64,000 bases of DNA from the NCBI GenBank assembly GCA_026874595.1, contig CM049313.1, forward strand, positions 12,461,508 to 12,525,507, in the 5' to 3' direction. The DNA comes from Sipunculus nudus (taxonomy: Eukaryota > Annelida > Sipuncula > Golfingiida > Sipunculidae). Of the stretch, positions 60,595 through 64,000 are shown one piece after another; position 1 is the first letter of the stretch, and each line of letters opens with the position of its first letter. The notes under the pieces were generated by a model, which saw only the letters and a list, made by a program, of their open reading frames with translations, did no database searches and was not told the origin of the DNA. A program made the translations under genes and the position numbers.

Positions 60595-63489
60595 TTGATT
60601 CATAGGCATTAATACAGAGGGATGGATATATATCCCACCCCACCCCCCTGAAACTGGGAAATGCTTATATCCAACATTTTTTTTAATGATGGATGAACTC
60701 CGATCAATATACGAAATAAATATCCATTGACAGCGTCAAACAATATTTGATTCATAGGCATTAATACAGAGGGATGGATATATATCCCACCCCACCCCCC
60801 TGAAACTGGGAAATGCTTATATCCAACATTTTTTTTAATGATGGATGAACTCCGATCAATATACGAAATAAATATCCATTGACAGCGTCAAACAATATTT
60901 GATTCATAGGCATTAATACAGAGGGATGGATATATATCCCACCCCACCCCCCTGAAACTGGGAAATGCTTATATCCAACATTTTTTTTAATGATGGATGA
61001 ACTCCGATCAATATACGAAATAAATATCCATTGACAGCGTCAAACAATATTTGATTCATAGGCATTAATACAGAGGGATGGATATATATCCCACCCCACC
61101 CCCCTGAAACTGGGAAATGCTTATATCCAACATTTTTTTTAATGATGGATGAACTCCGATCAATATACGAAATAAATATCCATTGACAGCGTCAAACAAT
61201 ATTTGATTCATAGGCATTAATACAGAGGGATGGATATATATCCCACCCCACCCCCCTGAAACTGGGAAATGCTTATATCCAACATTTTTTTTAATGATGG
61301 ATGAACTCCGATCAATATACGAAATAAATATCCATTGACAGCGTCAAACAATATTTGATTCATAGGCATTAATACAGAGGGATGGATATATATCCCACCC
61401 CACCCCCCTGAAACTGGGAAATGCTTATATCCAACATTTTTTTTAATGATGGATGAACTCCGATCAATATACGAAATAAATATCCATTGACAGCGTCAAA
61501 CAATATTTGATTCATAGGCATTAATACAGAGGGATGGATATATATCCCACCCCACCCCCCTGAAACTGGGAAATGCTTATATCCAACATTTTTTTTAATG
61601 ATGGATGAACTCCGATCAATATACGAAATAAATATCCATTGACAGCGTCAAACAATATTTGATTCATAGGCATTAATACAGAGGGATGGATATATATCCC
61701 ACCCCACCCCCCTGAAACTGGGAAATGCTTATATCCAACATTTTTTTTAATGATGGATGAACTCCGAACAATATACGAAATAAATATCCATTGACAGCGT
61801 CAAACAATATTTGATTCATAGGCATTAATACAGAGGGATGGATATATATCCCACCCCACCCCCCTGAAACTGGGAAATGCTTATATCCAACATTTTTTTT
61901 AATGATGGATGAACTCCGATCAATATACGAAATAAATATCCATTGACAGCGTCAAACAATATTTGATTCATAGGCATTAATACAGAGGGATGGATATATA
62001 TCCCACCCCACCCCCCTGAAACTGGGAAATGCTTATATCCAACATTTTTTTTAATGATGGATGAACTCCGATCAATATACGAAATAAATATCCATTGACA
62101 GCGTCAAACAATATTTGATTCATAGGCATTAATACAGAGGGATGGATATATATCCCACCCCACCCCCCTGAAACTGGGAAATGCTTATATCCAACATTTT
62201 TTTTAATGATGGATGAACTCCGATTAATATACGAAATAAATATCCATTGACAGCGTCAAACAATCTTTGATTCATAGGCATTAATACAGAGGGATGGATA
62301 TATATCCCACCCCCACCCCCCTGAAACTGGGAAATGCTTATTTTCAACATTTTTTTTAATGATGGATGAACTCCGATTAATATACGAAATAAATATCCAT
62401 TGACAGCGTCAAACAATCTTTGATTCATAGGCATTAATACAGAGGGATGGATATATATCCCACCCCCACCCCCCTGAAACTGGGAAATGCTTATTTTCAA
62501 CATTTTTTTTAATGATGGATGAACTCCGATTAATATACGAAATAAATATCCATTGACAGCGTCAAACAATCTTTGATTCATAGGCATTAATACAGAGGGA
62601 TGGATATATATCCCACCCCCACCCCCCTGAAACTGGGAAATGCTTATTTTCAACATTTTTTTTAATGATGGATGAACTCCGATTAATATACGAAATAAAT
62701 ATCCATTGACAGCGTCAAACAATCTTTGATTCATAGGCATTAATACAGAGGGATGGATATATATCCCACCCCCACCCCCCTGAAACTGGGAAATGCTTAT
62801 TTTCAACATTTTTTTTAATGATGGATGAACTCCGATTAATATACGAAATAAATATCCATTGACAGCGTCAAACAATCTTTGATTCATAGGCATTAATACA
62901 GAGGGATGGATATATATCCCATCCCCACCCCCCTGAAACTGGGAAATGCTTATTTTCAACATTTTTTTTAATGATGGATGAACTCCGATTAATATACGAA
63001 ATAAATATCCATTGACAGCGTCAAACAATATTTGATTCATAGGCATTAACACAGAGGGATGGATATATATCCCACCCCACCCCCCTGAAACTTGGAAATG
63101 CTTATTTTCAACATTTTTTTTAATGATGGATGAACTCCGATCAATATACGAAATAAATATCCATTGACAGCGTCAAACAATATTTGATTCATAGGCATTA
63201 ATACAGAGGGATGGATATATATCCCACCCCCACCCCCCTGAAACTGGGAAATGCTTATTTCCAACATTTTTTTTAATGATGGCTGAACTCCGATCAATAT
63301 ACGAAATAAATATCCATTGACAGCGTCAAACAATATTTGATTCATAGGCATTAATACAAAGGGATGGATATATATCCCACCCCCACCCCCCTTAAACTGG
63401 GAAATGCTTATTTCCAACATTTTTTTTAATGATGGCTGAACTCCGATCAATATACGAAATAAATATCCATTTACAGCGTCAAACAATAT
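60595..63489. repeat. 19-monomer higher-order block, copy 2
   Basis: Second copy of the 2895 bp block, following copy 1 head to tail. It ends near 63470, where the array differs from copy 1 (CCATTTACAG instead of CCATTGACAG). The 307-codon ORFs at 59234-60157 and 62129-63052 are identical in translation and 2895 bp apart. I saw no difference between the copies by eye, which points to a recent event or an assembly effect. Confidence 0.7.
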
Positions 63490-64000
63490 TTGATTCATAG
63501 GCATTAATACAGAGGGATGGATATATATCCCACCCCCACCCCCCTGAAACTGGGAAATGCTTATTTTCAACATTTTTTTTAATGATGGATGAACTCCGAT
63601 TAATATACGAAATAAATATCCATTGACAGCGTCAAACAATCTTTGATTCATAGGCATTAATACAGAGGGATGGATATATATCCCACCCCACCCCCCTGAA
63701 ACTTGGAAATGCTTATTTTCAACATTTTTTTTAATGATGGATGAACTCCGATCAATATACGAAATAAATATCCATTTACAGCGTCAAACAATATTTGATT
63801 CATAGGCATTAATACAGAGGGATGGATATATATCCCACCCCCACCCCCCTTAAACTGGGAAATGCTTATTTCCAACATTTTTTTTAATGATGGATGAACT
63901 CCGATCAATATACGAAATAAATATCCATTTACAGCGTCAAACAATATTTGATTCATAGGCATTAATACAGAGGGATGGATATATATCCCACCCCCACCCC

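Larger units (their letters stand above)
51958..64000. repeat. 152 bp satellite DNA array, about 79 monomers
   Basis: Head-to-tail monomers run from 51958 to the window edge. AAACTGGG recurs from 51963 to 63852 in 78 intervals, mean 152.4 bp. Each monomer contains AAACTGGGAAATGCTTAT, a T8-9 tract, GAACTCCGATCAATATACG, the dyad TTGACAGCGTCAA, ATTTGATTCATAGGCATTAA, the palindrome GGATATATATCC and CCCACCCCACCCCCC. Length changes sit mainly in the T and C runs. Central monomers are nearly identical, and the left and right parts carry variant families. The minus strand is open within a monomer, and where monomers are 153 bp (51 codons) the frame carries through, giving ORFs of up to 307 codons. 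Size near one nucleosome suggests heterochromatin or a centromere-like role, which is inference. Confidence 0.98.

Noticed and set aside
51958-64000. CRISPR-like array
   Set aside because: The repeats are contiguous with no unique spacers, and the window is eukaryotic in character.
51958-64000. CENP-B box in the satellite monomer
   Set aside because: The minus strand has TTTCGTATATTGATCGGAG, which resembles the box, but the spacing between TTCG and CGG is 9 instead of 7 and the required A and third G are missing.

Overview
The window looks like non-coding nuclear DNA from an animal, most probably a marine bivalve or another lophotrochozoan. It is AT-rich, carries dozens of microsatellites, and is littered with degenerate transposons. 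No ORF resembles an intact cellular gene and there is no operon-like packing. The bivalve suggestion is inference. It rests on three tandem-repeat blocks that end in a degenerate ACGG/GACA-type microsatellite, the layout of the 'pearl' (Helitron-related) elements described from oysters, and on tRNA-derived SINEs. No species is claimed.

Layout. 1-16.8 kb: mostly unassigned AT-rich sequence with a 487 bp hAT-like MITE (611-1097), a ten-copy 44 bp minisatellite (9828-10270) and a two-copy 234 bp tandem repeat (13229-13690). 16.8-25 kb: a pearl-like block, a decayed non-LTR retrotransposon RT fragment (minus, 17800-18170), a GCGGTA-rich MITE-like element, a dispersed repeat pair, a LINE 3' end and long TA tracts, two of which flank a pogo-like terminus. 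25.6-30.1 kb: a nested structure in which a tandem unit of about 1 kb (two copies) is interrupted by a LINE-tail-like insertion, itself interrupted by a 1533 bp hAT-type element with a perfect 8 bp target-site duplication. 30-37 kb: a 171 bp TA-flanked MITE, two more pearl-like blocks and a fragment related to the MITE. 37-43 kb: a short promoter-like motif cluster, a GCGTA-rich MITE-like element, an element bounded by perfect 18 bp inverted repeats and containing repeated GAACCCACATTT motifs, and a broken reverse transcriptase of DIRS/Ngaro-like type (minus, 41842-42530). 43-52 kb: an ATT tract, two copies of one tRNA-derived SINE in opposite orientations, a CpG-rich patch followed by a possible first exon with a consensus splice donor, a 321 bp tandem duplication and another dispersed repeat pair.

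52-64 kb is a single satellite array of about 79 head-to-tail monomers of about 152 bp (mean about 152.4), running off the right edge. Each monomer has two short dyads (TTGACAGCGTCAA and GGATATATATCC), a T8-9 tract and a C-rich tract (G-rich on the minus strand). The array is hierarchical: a block of about 611 bp (4 monomers) recurs, and a 2895 bp block (19 monomers) appears duplicated head to tail with shared private variants. The long minus-strand ORFs here arise because 153 bp monomers keep frame; they are best read as satellite by-products.

There is no gene network to describe. The strongest leads are the satellite architecture, the hAT-like elements with same-direction NAATAC hexamer arrays inside both ends, and the GAACCCACATTT element. 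All identifications are by eye; no database search was run.
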